A DNA stretch of 64,000 nt from an uncultured Acidobacteriota bacterium (GTDB taxonomy: Bacteria > Acidobacteriota > Terriglobia > Bryobacterales > Bryobacteraceae): assembly GCA_902826605.1 (NCBI GenBank), contig CADEFM010000004.1, positions 307,968 to 371,967 on the forward strand, in the 5' to 3' direction. The notes below the pieces were generated by a model. It had not been told where the DNA came from, searched no databases, and saw nothing but the letters and a program-made list of their open reading frames with translations. The translations under genes and the position numbers were made by a program. The stretch's first letter is position 1; each line of letters starts with the position of its first letter. Of the stretch, positions 54,885-62,968 are shown in pieces.

Positions 54885-55140
54885 ATAAAGCTTCTAACTC
54901 TTGCGGTCATCGCCGCTATCCGCTGTGCGCAATACCTAGCAAAGCGCGATCGCTCAAAGAGTTCATGAAAGCTCCTGGATTGATTGGTTCTTCCGTTTCT
55001 AGCCCGTGGACGAACAGGTGTTTCGCGCGCAAGTTCCACGCCCCGCGAGCCGCAACCTCGTCTCCTTTGAGCCGCTGGCGGGCATCGCCGCCGAGGGTAT
55101 ATGGACGGAGAACTTTTGGGTTCGGCCTAGCGGAGTCTAG
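54885..55140 (+). pseudogene. Possible decayed secreted-protein gene
   Basis: At 54885 an ATA occupies the place of a start codon behind GGGGAGGAAAC (54874-54884), and the frame reads KLLTLAVIAAIRCAQ, a good signal peptide, but stops at 54968 after 27 residues. In another frame, 55006-55140 gives 44 residues (VDEQVFRAQVPRPASRN, then EGIWTENFWVRPSGV) of protein-like composition directly after a stop. The pieces look like one gene broken by a start mutation and frameshift. No family recognised. Otherwise the 384-base gap holds nothing clear. Confidence 0.35.
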
Positions 55141-55172
55141 ACCGCAGTAAGCAGATTGGTACCGGTCGAACT

Positions 55173-55397
55173 TTAAGCGCCAGCTTTGGCTGCGGCGCGT
55201 GCTGGGTAATGCTCAGAAAGCCATCGCTCGATGCGCTCTTTTTGGGGCGCTAGGACTACACGCTGCCATCGAACCACACCCGTGCGTTCGCTATATTCCG
55301 CCATCACATAGGACCCTTCATTCAGGACCTCGATCAACCCATCTGTTTTTGTGCGTTTGAATTGAAAAGCGGCTACAGCGGCATGCTCTTTTTTCAT
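55173..55397 (-). CDS. Small unknown protein
   Basis: A 74-residue protein with a sensible composition: a basic N-terminus, a strand-rich middle (GLIEVLNEGSYVMAEYS and RWQRVVLAP) and a helical end (KERIERWLSEHYPARAAA). No family recognised. AAGATAAG precedes the start. On the minus strand a TATAAT (55407-55412) ends only 9 bases before the ATG, so the leader would be very short, and two inverted repeats surround the start. A DNA- or RNA-binding regulator of its own expression is possible but unproven. Confidence 0.62.
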   Translation of the reverse strand: MKKEHAAVAAFQFKRTKTDGLIEVLNEGSYVMAEYSERTGVVRWQRVVLAPQKERIERWLSEHYPARAAAKAGA

Positions 55398-55434
55398 CTT
55401 ATCTTGATTATATCAAGGATAACAGCATGCCGCT
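55377..55434 (-). repeat. Two nested inverted repeats around the start of the small gene
   Basis: Outer repeat: AGCGGCATGCT at 55377-55387 pairs perfectly (11 bases) with AGCATGCCGCT at 55424-55434. Inner repeat: CTTGAT-TAT-ATCAAG at 55403-55417, which contains the TATAAT on the minus strand. The outer left arm falls within codons 4-7 of the gene. They may be operators or an mRNA structure hiding the start. Confidence 0.6.
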
Positions 55435-55568
55435 CGGACGGCCTCCTATTGCGGCCTCTTGGGCTTACGCAGATGGCTAAGCGGTAACTTCTTGGCGTTC
55501 GGAGCAGCCGCACGGAACGCGAGCGTCTGAAGCACTAGCGTCGGCGGATTGTGGCGGCCGCAGCCGGT

Positions 55569-56216
55569 TCAGAACACTTTCCGGAACGTAAGGTTGATCC
55601 GCGTGGCCCCGGTCAGCGGATGCAGCCCGTCCTTGAGCGCCGCGATGCCGTGATAGACGAAGCGGGCCGGACCGCCCCACACGGCGATGTCGCCGTTTTC
55701 CACGCGCAGGCGGCGGACGGGATCGGAGCGGCGTTTCCCGCCCCACAGGAACACGGCAGGCAAGCCCAGCGACACCGAAACAATGGGCGCCCAAGCGTCC
55801 TTTTCATCGCGGTCCTGATGGAGGCCGAGTTTGGAGTCTGCCACATAGCGGTTGATCAGGCAGGCGTCGGGATCGTAGAGTGAGAAGCCAGCTTGGGCCG
55901 CGGCGCGCACTGCTAGATCAAGGAACGCGGAGGGCAGGGTCGGCCAAGGTGCGGCGGTATTGGGGTCCACGGCGTCATAGCGGTAGCCGGTGCGGTCCGA
56001 GACCCAGCCCACGCGGCCGCAGTTGGTCATGGCGACGGACATTGAGTAGCCTCCGGGCGTGGTCAGATGGCGAAAGGGCGAGACCTGAGCGATGCGCTCG
56101 ACCTCTTCGAGCAGCGCGGGCGCTTCCGATGCAGCGAAGCCGCGGAGGAGAACTGCACCTTCCTGGAGGTGCTCACGCGATGGAAGGGCTGGATCAGTGC
56201 CGAAAAGAGGGGTCAT
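55569..56216 (-). CDS. alkB: Alkylated DNA repair dioxygenase AlkB
   Basis: Fe(II)/2-oxoglutarate dioxygenase of 215 residues, the length of E. coli AlkB. It removes methyl groups from 1-methyladenine and 3-methylcytosine by oxidation. Iron ligands His133 and Asp135 (LGLHQDRDEK) and His189 (FVYHGI) are present, as are Arg206 and Arg212 (TRINLTFRK) that bind 2-oxoglutarate. The GGYSMSVAMTNCGRVGW segment is typical of true AlkB. It is a lone gene without ada next to it. Confidence 0.95.
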   Translation of the reverse strand: MTPLFGTDPALPSREHLQEGAVLLRGFAASEAPALLEEVERIAQVSPFRHLTTPGGYSMSVAMTNCGRVGWVSDRTGYRYDAVDPNTAAPWPTLPSAFLDLAVRAAAQAGFSLYDPDACLINRYVADSKLGLHQDRDEKDAWAPIVSVSLGLPAVFLWGGKRRSDPVRRLRVENGDIAVWGGPARFVYHGIAALKDGLHPLTGATRINLTFRKVF

Positions 56217-56247
56217 ACTTGTGACGTCTGGTTCCCCCGCGTTCGGC

Positions 56248-56270
56248 AGGCGCGGATCTGGAATCGAACT
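56248..56270 (-). other. Degenerate copy of a tRNA-Cys 3' end
   Basis: On the plus strand the bases AGGCGCGGATC (56248-56258) are identical to 63949-63959 at the 3' end of tRNA-Cys; after one inserted base a further 9 of 10 bases match (GGAATCGAAC against GGAGTCGAAC). The T-stem does not pair, so it is not a functional tRNA. It may be an old attachment site or tRNA remnant. Confidence 0.4.
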
Positions 56271-56316
56271 CTCTTCGATTGTAGCGAGTCTCCGGAGCCG
56301 CCTTGCTTAGTGTCGT

Positions 56317-56589
56317 TTATCTGCCGACCGACTTAAGAGCTTCTCCGCTTTTTTCCATACCGGATCCGGTCCCTAGAGCGATCTTTTTGGCGCTCCACTT
56401 GAGACCCCGGCCCATCGCTTTACCGCCCCTCACGGTCACTTTACCGGTAGCGGCGCCAGTTTTGACAACCGCAGTCTTAGCCGATCCGCCGGCGGCCTTG
56501 ATGTCTTGTCCGGCGCCGTCTTGACCGCAGGCGATCGAAACCGGCACAATAAAACAAATTGATAGTAAAATGTTTTTTACAGCTAGCAT
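56317..56589 (-). CDS. Small unknown secreted protein
   Basis: A 90-residue protein with a signal peptide (NILLSICFIVPVSIACG) whose cysteine context (VSIACGQD) could also be a lipobox-like site. The mature part is rich in Gly, Lys and Ala (KTGAATGKVTVRGGKAMGRG) without a recognisable fold. Similar short Gly/Lys-rich exported proteins occur in soil bacteria, but I cannot name a family. Confidence 0.55.
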   Translation of the reverse strand: MLAVKNILLSICFIVPVSIACGQDGAGQDIKAAGGSAKTAVVKTGAATGKVTVRGGKAMGRGLKWSAKKIALGTGSGMEKSGEALKSVGR

Positions 56590-56688
56590 AGTTCTACTGT
56601 AGCGAAATTCGTCGTGCGGCGGGTGGCCGCGAACCGGGATGGCTTATCGGCGCACAGGGCGTTCCACCGGCAATGGCAAGTTGCTTTT

Positions 56689-57192
56689 GTGAAGCCTATC
56701 TCCATCCGGATGAAATTTGGTTTGGCTGCCTTGGGGTATGCGGCTGTCTTCGTGGTTTCCGCAGGCCTTTTCTATCAGCGTCACCTGGTTGAACTTCAGG
56801 ACCCCGTGGGTGTATCCGGCGGTATGTTCGCCTTTGGCGACATGCTGCTCCATCTGTTTATCGGCTGCCTTTTCCTGGTCCCAACTACCTTCCTCATCTG
56901 GATCATTGCGAAGGTTGAGGGCTGGTATCATACATATTCGAAATTCTTGTTAGGTCTTAGCTTGAGCGGGCCGGTTTGTCTGACTATGTTCCTACTCGGC
57001 GAAGAATATGTGGCTCAGAGCTTGGGCTGGTTCTGTTTATTCAGAATCATGGGGTCGCCACTTGTTCTTGCAGGTATGGGTATCAGCCGGTTGGCAGCCC
57101 GATTTGACCGGGCCAAAAGGTTATCCTCGTATGCACTCCTGGCCGAGGCGCTGACCTTGGGGACTACTGTTGCTGTTTTCATTCATGGGTGA
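56689..57192 (+). CDS. Unknown integral membrane protein
   Basis: Protein of about 167 residues with four predicted membrane helices: GLAALGYAAVFVVSAGLFY, MLLHLFIGCLFLVPTTFLIW, FLLGLSLSGPVCLTMFLLG and one near the C-terminus (LLAEALTLGTTVAVFIH). No family recognised. The GTG at 56689 is chosen since it opens close to the first helix; an in-frame start at 56614 adds a basic stretch, and an ATG at 56710 is also possible. Confidence 0.65.
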   Translation: MKPISIRMKFGLAALGYAAVFVVSAGLFYQRHLVELQDPVGVSGGMFAFGDMLLHLFIGCLFLVPTTFLIWIIAKVEGWYHTYSKFLLGLSLSGPVCLTMFLLGEEYVAQSLGWFCLFRIMGSPLVLAGMGISRLAARFDRAKRLSSYALLAEALTLGTTVAVFIHG

Positions 57193-57333
57193 GCGCCCGC
57201 AGCATGAGGCCGTGGCGCATGCCCGCTGACCCGGACGGGTGGTAAAGCGGAACGGCTACGCCCGGCAGCATAGCTGTATACTGATATCTAGTCGCCGGAA
57301 GGTTCCAGGCGCATGAACTGGAGGGTTTACCGA

Positions 57334-57885
57334 ATGAAACAGACGCTACCGATCGCTCTCACTCTATTGGCAGTTTCGGCCGGCGCATTTGCGCAGGCGC
57401 CTGACCAAGCCGCCATTGACAAGGCCCTGCTCGCAGCTCCGGGTAATTTGAAAGCTGGAGCTACCGTCATCAAGTGGAAGCCCGACTACACCTACGACAC
57501 CCTGAAGAAGGGTACCAGCACCATAGTTTGCTACGACAAGTCAGGGCAGCCGAACCAGCAACCATTCATGGTCGAATGCACCAGTATGGGCAACTTACCT
57601 CGAGCGGCTCAAAACATGAAGCTCGAAGCGCTCGGTGACAAGGCTACGGTGCAGAAGGCGCTCGACGCCGCCGAAAAAGATGGAACCCGGGTGAAACCCG
57701 AATTCGGGTCGGTATGGTATCACCTGATGGGTCCAGACGCGGAGCACACGCGAACGCACATGACGATCGCGGTGCCCGGCGCCACCAGCCAGTCGCTCGG
57801 ATTGCCCGACAATAACAAGTCCGGTGGCGTGTGGATTATGAACGCAGGCACCTCAACCGCCCACTTGATGACCCCGGGCGAATAG
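57334..57885 (+). CDS. Unknown secreted protein
   Basis: Protein of 183 residues with a signal peptide (LPIALTLLAVSAGAFAQ). The mature domain has one pair of cysteines (VCYDKS and VECTSMG) that could form a disulfide, and a WYHLMGPD segment. No family recognised. The ATG at 57334 follows GGAGGGTTTACCGA; a weak -10 TATACT at 57277-57282 lies upstream. It is convergent with the cupin-like gene, 10 bases apart. Confidence 0.72.
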   Translation: MKQTLPIALTLLAVSAGAFAQAPDQAAIDKALLAAPGNLKAGATVIKWKPDYTYDTLKKGTSTIVCYDKSGQPNQQPFMVECTSMGNLPRAAQNMKLEALGDKATVQKALDAAEKDGTRVKPEFGSVWYHLMGPDAEHTRTHMTIAVPGATSQSLGLPDNNKSGGVWIMNAGTSTAHLMTPGE

Positions 57886-57895
57886 GCTGGGAGCG

Positions 57896-58534
57896 CTACT
57901 TTAGCTCAACCGCAATCCGATCGGCGGGCTGGTCGCTCGTGTTTTCTTCCGTGTGCTTCGCGGCCCCGGAGATGCGAGCCTCGCCCGCCTTTCCATTTGT
58001 TTGGTCGTTCAGATAGACCACCACACGGTTCAAAATGTGTTCATGCACGGGGCCCTTCTCATGCGCGTCGTAGTGGACGCGCATAATACGCACTTGCTCG
58101 TTTTCAAGCTCGACCTTGTAGTGTTTCGTATCCACCACCACCGGATCGAGTTTTGAAACAGGCATCGGGGCCGGGGACTTACTCTTCAGGTCGATTTCTA
58201 AAATTCGAATGGGGCGGTCACCGATGTTTTCGGCGACGTAGGCGCCGCTCGCGGGACGCCAGCGGATATCACCGTGCTTAAAGTCGATGTTCTGGACCGC
58301 GCCATTACTCTCTTTTCGCGTCATGCGTCCTGCATCCAGATAGATCAGGACTCGATTGGTCGCGTGACCGGCCGGCGAGGATACAGGGATGTGAGGCGCC
58401 AGCGTCGCAATGAAAACACGCGCCTGCGGCGTGTCGAATTTGTTTTCGATGGCAGCGCCGCCGGAGGGATTTTGCGCCCACAGACTAACGACACCGAGAA
58501 GACCGAGCATTCCGAAACGTTTTGTATTCCACAT
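57896..58534 (-). CDS. Secreted double-cupin-like protein
   Basis: Protein of 212 residues with a signal peptide (MLGLLGVVSLWAQ). It contains two similar halves: SSPAGHATNRVLIYLDAG and GPVHEHILNRVVVYLNDQ both carry an H-x-x-NRV-x-x-YL core, each followed by a strand set ending in RPIRILEIDL and ADRIAVELK. This is the pattern of a bicupin with possible metal-binding histidines. Enzyme activity unknown. The ATG at 58534 is preferred because it begins the signal peptide; upstream frame to 58735 is unrelated and overlaps a gene remnant. Confidence 0.72.
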   Translation of the reverse strand: MWNTKRFGMLGLLGVVSLWAQNPSGGAAIENKFDTPQARVFIATLAPHIPVSSPAGHATNRVLIYLDAGRMTRKESNGAVQNIDFKHGDIRWRPASGAYVAENIGDRPIRILEIDLKSKSPAPMPVSKLDPVVVDTKHYKVELENEQVRIMRVHYDAHEKGPVHEHILNRVVVYLNDQTNGKAGEARISGAAKHTEENTSDQPADRIAVELK

Positions 58535-58602
58535 AAGGTTGTCTATGTTTCCATGAAAACTCGGTCGTGTCAACCTCGTGGCTGTCGACAGAAACAGATT
58601 CC

Positions 58603-58695
58603 TCACGCCATGAGTAAGGCCCGGAGGCTGGCGACGCGCGGCAGCTTTTCCAGGTCGTTCACCTGCTCGTACCGGCCCGCTGGAAAATAGACTGT
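58603..58695 (-). pseudogene. Remnant of the C-terminus of an MmgE/PrpD gene
   Basis: On the minus strand the 30-residue frame ends in EQVNDLEKLPRVASLRALLMA, which matches the end of the MmgE/PrpD protein encoded at 59194-60633 (RVNQLETLPRVGSLRSLLMA), both ending in a stop directly after the alanine. It is a tail copy without the rest of the gene, 0.5 kb from the full copy. The DNA is about three-quarters identical over 60 bases by eye. Confidence 0.7.
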
Positions 58696-58767
58696 TCACG
58701 TGAATGCTGGATACACCAAATATCAACTTGCGCATTGCTTCCAGCGTAGAGTGTTCATATAGACCTT

Positions 58768-59121
58768 ATGGAACGGTGTGAGCTTATCCGAAGGCTAGTA
58801 CTAAATTCGATTTGCGACGACTTCGAAAATGTGGACCAGATTATCCTCCCCGATGTCATCCGCGAAGGTTCCAGGTTTGGATTGACGATTCAGCGCTCCG
58901 ATGTCGTGGATGCTCTGGGGGGACTAGTCGCAGACGGGCTGGCCAAGGTGTATCTGTTGTCCCCGATGATGGGTCCAGACCCGTTCGCGGGGGAACTTGC
59001 GAGCATGCCACCACTCGACGTCCCTGAGGAGAATTTCCAAACCTATTTCTACATAACGAAGAAAGGGATGGATTACCATCGTGCCGACGATACATGGTGG
59101 CCCTTCGATGACGAAGCCTAG
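58768..59121 (+). CDS. Small unknown protein, possible winged-helix fold
   Basis: A 117-residue protein. The first 75 residues (MERCELIRRLVLNSICDDF, then GLTIQRSDVVDALGGLVADG) have the helix order of a winged-helix domain, and the rest is acidic (WWPFDDEA at the end). No family recognised and no catalytic motif. It could be a small DNA-binding or immunity-like protein; this is speculation. A TATAGA directly before the start hints at a short leader. Confidence 0.6.
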   Translation: MERCELIRRLVLNSICDDFENVDQIILPDVIREGSRFGLTIQRSDVVDALGGLVADGLAKVYLLSPMMGPDPFAGELASMPPLDVPEENFQTYFYITKKGMDYHRADDTWWPFDDEA

Positions 59122-59193
59122 AACGTCCCCCAAAGGAACTTCTATTCGGCTGTCTAGTCACTGAACGAAACCCGCACGTACTCAGTGGCTTCC

Positions 59194-60633
59194 TCAAGCC
59201 ATCAGCAACGACCGCAGGCTGCCAACCCGCGGCAAGGTTTCCAGCTGATTCACCCGCTCAATCAAGCGGTCTGTCTTGCTTGCGCCGAGCACCGGCCGCA
59301 TCAAGCTGCGGGCTTTTTCGTTCACCGCGGCGGTATCCAGAGGATTTTCCGGGGTGCCGGGCGGGTGGCGCACGAATTGGTTCACCTTCCGTCCGCCCGT
59401 GAGCGTCACCTCCACCATCCCGCTGCGGGGAGCTTCGGGAACTGCCAGAGCCTTGTCGGCAATGAGAGTAATCTTGGGGCGTACCGCGGTAATCGCAGGG
59501 TCCTTCATGCGGTTCCCATCATGGCTATTCTCAAAGGTGATCTCGCCATCCACTAAAGCCACCGCGATCAGATGTTGGCAGTTGATATCGGGCATGGCCC
59601 GGTTGTCCACTACGCCCGCGCCGTCGGCGGGTAGGCGGACGTCGATGTGTTCCACGTTAGCGGGCGTCAATTGATGCTGTTTCCTCAACTGTAGAAACGC
59701 GCTGAGCGGAGATTGAATCGGATAGCCCACGGGAAACGTCTTGATCGCAGTTTCTTCGATGAAGTAACGCTTGCCCAATCCCGCGACCATTTCTTCGGGA
59801 TGTGGATTGGCGGAGAGCGCGTCAAAGACGTTGTGCTCGCCTTCCAGTGCGTCCGGAACGCCAGTGAAGCCGGCTTGAATCATGGTTACCGCTGTGACGC
59901 CGTTGCGGGCGCCCATTCCTGCGAAGTCGAATGCCTTCTCTATGTGTTCTTCGTCGCGCGACCAGCTCCACAGTCCCGACACCTGCTGCGCGGCGTAGGA
60001 AAGAGCGTAGCGCATTTTCTGCTCATCAAAGCCAGCCAGCGCCGCCGCCGCCGCCGTGGCCCCCCAGGTGGAACTGTATCCCTCCGCGCTGCGGTGCGTC
60101 TCACGCACATGGTCGGCCCCCAGCGCCAACAGGAAGCGGCACCCAATGTCGTAGCCCAGTGTCACGGCCCGGATCATTTCGAGTCCTGAGCGATTCTGGC
60201 GTTCCGCCATGGCGAGCGCCGCCGGAACACTGGAGCACCCAGGATGGGCTTTGGTTTCGGCATGAAAATCATCGGTCTCATCGGCATGCGCGAACAGTGC
60301 GTTGGTCAGGGCCGCGTTGACGGCCGAGGTTACCATACGGGTGGTCGCGATAGATGCCTCGGGTGGACCGCCGAGCGTGCGGGCGTAGCGAATCGCCATC
60401 TCCCCGGGTTTGAGCCGCGCCCCGGAAACCATCGCGCCGAAAGTGTCGAGGATCCTGTGCTTCGCGGCCTGGATCACGTTGGGCGGGAGATCGCGCGTTG
60501 GCGCTTCCGCCATGTAGCGCGCCACGCGGCCGGTGAGTGAAGGGCTGGCTGGCTGCGCCCTGATCCATGCCGGCGCAACCAGAAGCGTGGCGGTACGCTT
60601 GAGAGCGCCCCGGCGTGAAGTTGGCTTGTACAT
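59194..60633 (-). CDS. MmgE/PrpD family protein with a twin-arginine signal
   Basis: Protein of 479 residues. The family core is recognised by ALTNALFAHADETDDFHAE, HPGCSSVPAALAMAE and FPVGYPIQSPLSAFL. Unlike normal cytoplasmic members it begins with TSRRGALKRTATLLVAPAWIRAQ (cited in part: SRRGALKRTATLLV), which reads as a Tat signal with cleavage near RAQ, so it is probably exported. It is similar to the paralogue at 50973-52382 but divergent. Function could be a dehydratase or decarboxylase acting on a periplasmic acid. Confidence 0.88.
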   Translation of the reverse strand: MYKPTSRRGALKRTATLLVAPAWIRAQPASPSLTGRVARYMAEAPTRDLPPNVIQAAKHRILDTFGAMVSGARLKPGEMAIRYARTLGGPPEASIATTRMVTSAVNAALTNALFAHADETDDFHAETKAHPGCSSVPAALAMAERQNRSGLEMIRAVTLGYDIGCRFLLALGADHVRETHRSAEGYSSTWGATAAAAALAGFDEQKMRYALSYAAQQVSGLWSWSRDEEHIEKAFDFAGMGARNGVTAVTMIQAGFTGVPDALEGEHNVFDALSANPHPEEMVAGLGKRYFIEETAIKTFPVGYPIQSPLSAFLQLRKQHQLTPANVEHIDVRLPADGAGVVDNRAMPDINCQHLIAVALVDGEITFENSHDGNRMKDPAITAVRPKITLIADKALAVPEAPRSGMVEVTLTGGRKVNQFVRHPPGTPENPLDTAAVNEKARSLMRPVLGASKTDRLIERVNQLETLPRVGSLRSLLMA

Positions 60634-60661
60634 ACTACGCAGTGTGACAGAAAAGGTGTCG

Positions 60662-60707
60662 GTTAGCCGGTCACTTGGCCGCGCAGCAGCGTTAGCCAGG
60701 CGCTAAC
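60662..60707. promoter_or_regulatory. Candidate operator: GTTAGC half-sites
   Basis: Perfect inverted repeat GTTAGC-CAGGC-GCTAAC at 60691-60707 plus a further GTTAGC at 60662-60667, in the divergent region between the MmgE/PrpD and metallo-hydrolase genes and just upstream of the -35 at 60711. No terminator features. Possibly an operator. Confidence 0.4.
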
Positions 60708-60710
60708 TTG

Positions 60711-60739
60711 TTGCGCGAGCTTGGGGCGTGCGGTAGACT
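60711..60739 (+). promoter_or_regulatory. Candidate promoter of the metallo-hydrolase gene
   Basis: TTGCGC at 60711-60716 and TAGACT at 60734-60739 with a 17-base spacer. Transcription would begin near 60746, leaving a 46-base leader that carries the AAGGAG at 60780-60785. Confidence 0.45.
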
Positions 60740-60791
60740 CGGACTCGACTACGCCCAGTTCGCGAGAGTTGGAGTTCCCAAGGAGAATACG

Positions 60792-61895
60792 ATGCGCGCA
60801 GCAGTTACGGCCTTACTAGTTGCCACGTTCGTCCCCGTTTTTGCGGTGGCTCAGGCGCCCGCCGCCAAGACGCTCGACATATATGTCGTCGATGTTGAAG
60901 GCGGCACCGCGATACTATTTGTGTCGCCTTCGGGCGAGTCGATGCTGATCGACAGCGGCGGTAATGCCCGCGCCGTAGTGGCTCCGCGCGATGCGGGACG
61001 CATTATGGAGGCGGCGAAGGCTGCCGGAGTTCAAAAAATCGACCATATGGTCACGTCGCACTGGGATTACGACCACTACGCCGGTTTGGCGGATCTGGCT
61101 TCCCGCATCAAGATCGAAGAATATATCGATCACGGCCCTAACCTTCAACCGGGCGAACAGGCGGATACGTTCACCAAGGAGGTCTACCCGCAGCTTTACG
61201 CCAAAGCCAAACACACGGTGACGAAACCCGGTGATCGAATTTCGCTTGCGGGCGCCGAAGTGATCGTCGCGACGTCGGCCGGTGAAATCATCAAGACGCC
61301 GCTGCCCGGCGGCGGCAAGCCGAATCCGGCGTGCGCCAGCTTCCAAACCGCCAGGAGCAATATGGAAGACCCGGCGTCCATCTCGCTTTACATCACGTAT
61401 GGTAAATTCCGGCTGTTTCATTCCAGCGATCTCCCCAAGGGCAAGGAATTCGAGCTGATGTGTCCGAATACGAAGGTCGGTCCCGTGGATGTGCTCTTGG
61501 GATTACATCACGGAACAGCGAACTCGAACTCGCCGGTGCTGGTTCACGGGGTCCGTCCCCGCGTTGCCATCATCAATAACGGAACTCGGAAGGGCGGGAA
61601 CCCGGATGTGATGGAAACAGTATTTTCTTCACCCGGTCTGGAGGATGTCTGGCAGATGCACTTTTCCGTGCTGGGTGGACAGGAGTACACGGTGCCGGGA
61701 ATGTTTATCGCCAATGGATGGGATGACCAGCCGCCCAGCATGCAGATCGCTGCGGTTCCTCCTCCGGCGCAGGGAACTGCCGCACCGCCGCCTCCCGCGC
61801 ATGAGGGCAAAGCCTATTGGATTAAGTTGTCCATTCGGCAGGACGGTTCCTTCACCGTGACGAATACGCGGAACGGCTTCAGCAAGACGTATTGA
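60792..61895 (+). CDS. Secreted ComEC-like metallo-beta-lactamase-fold hydrolase
   Basis: Protein of 367 residues with a signal peptide (ALLVATFVPVFAVAQ). The metal site SHWDYDHYAGL (His90, Asp92, Asp94, His95) is the HxDxDH version used by ComEC-type nucleases and related hydrolases rather than the HxHxDH of lactamases. Further ligands are probably in LFHSSDLPKG and LLGLHHGTANSN. A linker rich in proline (about residues 310-340) precedes a short C-terminal domain. The start at 60792 is fixed by AAGGAG 6 bases upstream. A secreted phosphodiesterase or nuclease is plausible. Confidence 0.88.
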   Translation: MRAAVTALLVATFVPVFAVAQAPAAKTLDIYVVDVEGGTAILFVSPSGESMLIDSGGNARAVVAPRDAGRIMEAAKAAGVQKIDHMVTSHWDYDHYAGLADLASRIKIEEYIDHGPNLQPGEQADTFTKEVYPQLYAKAKHTVTKPGDRISLAGAEVIVATSAGEIIKTPLPGGGKPNPACASFQTARSNMEDPASISLYITYGKFRLFHSSDLPKGKEFELMCPNTKVGPVDVLLGLHHGTANSNSPVLVHGVRPRVAIINNGTRKGGNPDVMETVFSSPGLEDVWQMHFSVLGGQEYTVPGMFIANGWDDQPPSMQIAAVPPPAQGTAAPPPPAHEGKAYWIKLSIRQDGSFTVTNTRNGFSKTY

Positions 61896-62076
61896 AGAGT
61901 TTTCCAACGTATCGCGGAACCTCAGTCGAATCACTTCGACAACATGCCGACTTCAAGTCCAATGGATTTGTAAACGCTACGCCGTAGGTCGTGAGTTATC
62001 CGGCACCCCGCTGGGTACTCCCTTTCACCTCAGCACTGAGAGACGCTGTGACGCGCGATGCCGGTCACGGCTGAGG

Positions 62077-62877
62077 TTATTTATTTAATACGTTGCGGAT
62101 CGCCTGAATTACGAGCTCAGGTTGATCCAGATGGATCATGTGGGCGCTCTTTTCGGCGACCCGAAACTCTCCATGCGTTGAGCGCTTCGCAAGATCCTGT
62201 TGAAGTTCTCTCCAAATACGCTCCCGGCCGATCGCCGTCGCTTCAGTCACTTTCTTCGGTCCCTGAATCGGCCTCCCGTGACCGAGCACGATCAACGGCA
62301 GCTCCGTTTGCCATTTCAGGCGCTGACCTGGTTTCACGAACAAACCCCACAGCGCGGACTCTTCGTCCAGGGCCTGCCAGCTGGGATCGAGCTCGTGGAA
62401 GCGGAGAGCCTGCTGCTCATGAGCCGAATCGACGAATACCAGCCCTGCCACATCTCGCGGATATTTCGTCACGAAACCACGGGCGTAGATTCCCCCGACC
62501 GAATGTCCAACCAGAATGAAAGGCCTCTTCTCGCCCGACGCTTTGAGTAACCCGTGCAGGTCGTCGACAACTTCACCAGCCGATTGCATTTTGGAGGCCG
62601 CCTTGTCGCTCTCGCCAAAACCAGCGAAATCATAACTGCACACTCGTGTAAACTTCGATACGGCTGGCTGGACCTTTGCCCAATCCTTGGCCGTCCTCCC
62701 GCCGCCCGCAATCAGCACCACGGTCGCCGAGCCCGCCTCTCCGTCGCAACCAATAGACAAGCGGCGATCACCGACGCTGATCATTCTGTGTTCACCGAAT
62801 GCCGTAACTGAGGCGGCCAACAGGCCAGCGCTGATGAAAACCGTACCCCGGAGCACGCCTACCTTGAGTTGCATCAT
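62077..62877 (-). CDS. Secreted alpha/beta hydrolase
   Basis: Alpha/beta hydrolase of 266 residues with a signal peptide (GTVFISAGLLAASVTAFG). Motifs: LIAGGGRTAKDW near the oxyanion hole, SYDFAGFGESDKA, and the nucleophile elbow LVGHSVGGIYARG; the acid and histidine are likely in VVLGHGRPIQG-like and KSAHMIHLDQPE segments. Substrate unknown. It follows the PadR unit on the same strand by 91 bases and may be under PadR control. Confidence 0.88.
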   Translation of the reverse strand: MMQLKVGVLRGTVFISAGLLAASVTAFGEHRMISVGDRRLSIGCDGEAGSATVVLIAGGGRTAKDWAKVQPAVSKFTRVCSYDFAGFGESDKAASKMQSAGEVVDDLHGLLKASGEKRPFILVGHSVGGIYARGFVTKYPRDVAGLVFVDSAHEQQALRFHELDPSWQALDEESALWGLFVKPGQRLKWQTELPLIVLGHGRPIQGPKKVTEATAIGRERIWRELQQDLAKRSTHGEFRVAEKSAHMIHLDQPELVIQAIRNVLNK

Positions 62878-62968
62878 TACACTTACCTCCTTTCAGTGGA
62901 AACCGCGCGCGAGTTCCAGAGTCCTCCGGGTCGGCAATCATTGACTCCAGCCGGGCCGCGAAGCACGG

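Noticed and set aside
54866..55150. 94-residue plus-strand frame as a gene
   Set aside because: Composition is arginine- and serine-rich and it overlaps the better-supported signal-peptide remnant in another frame.
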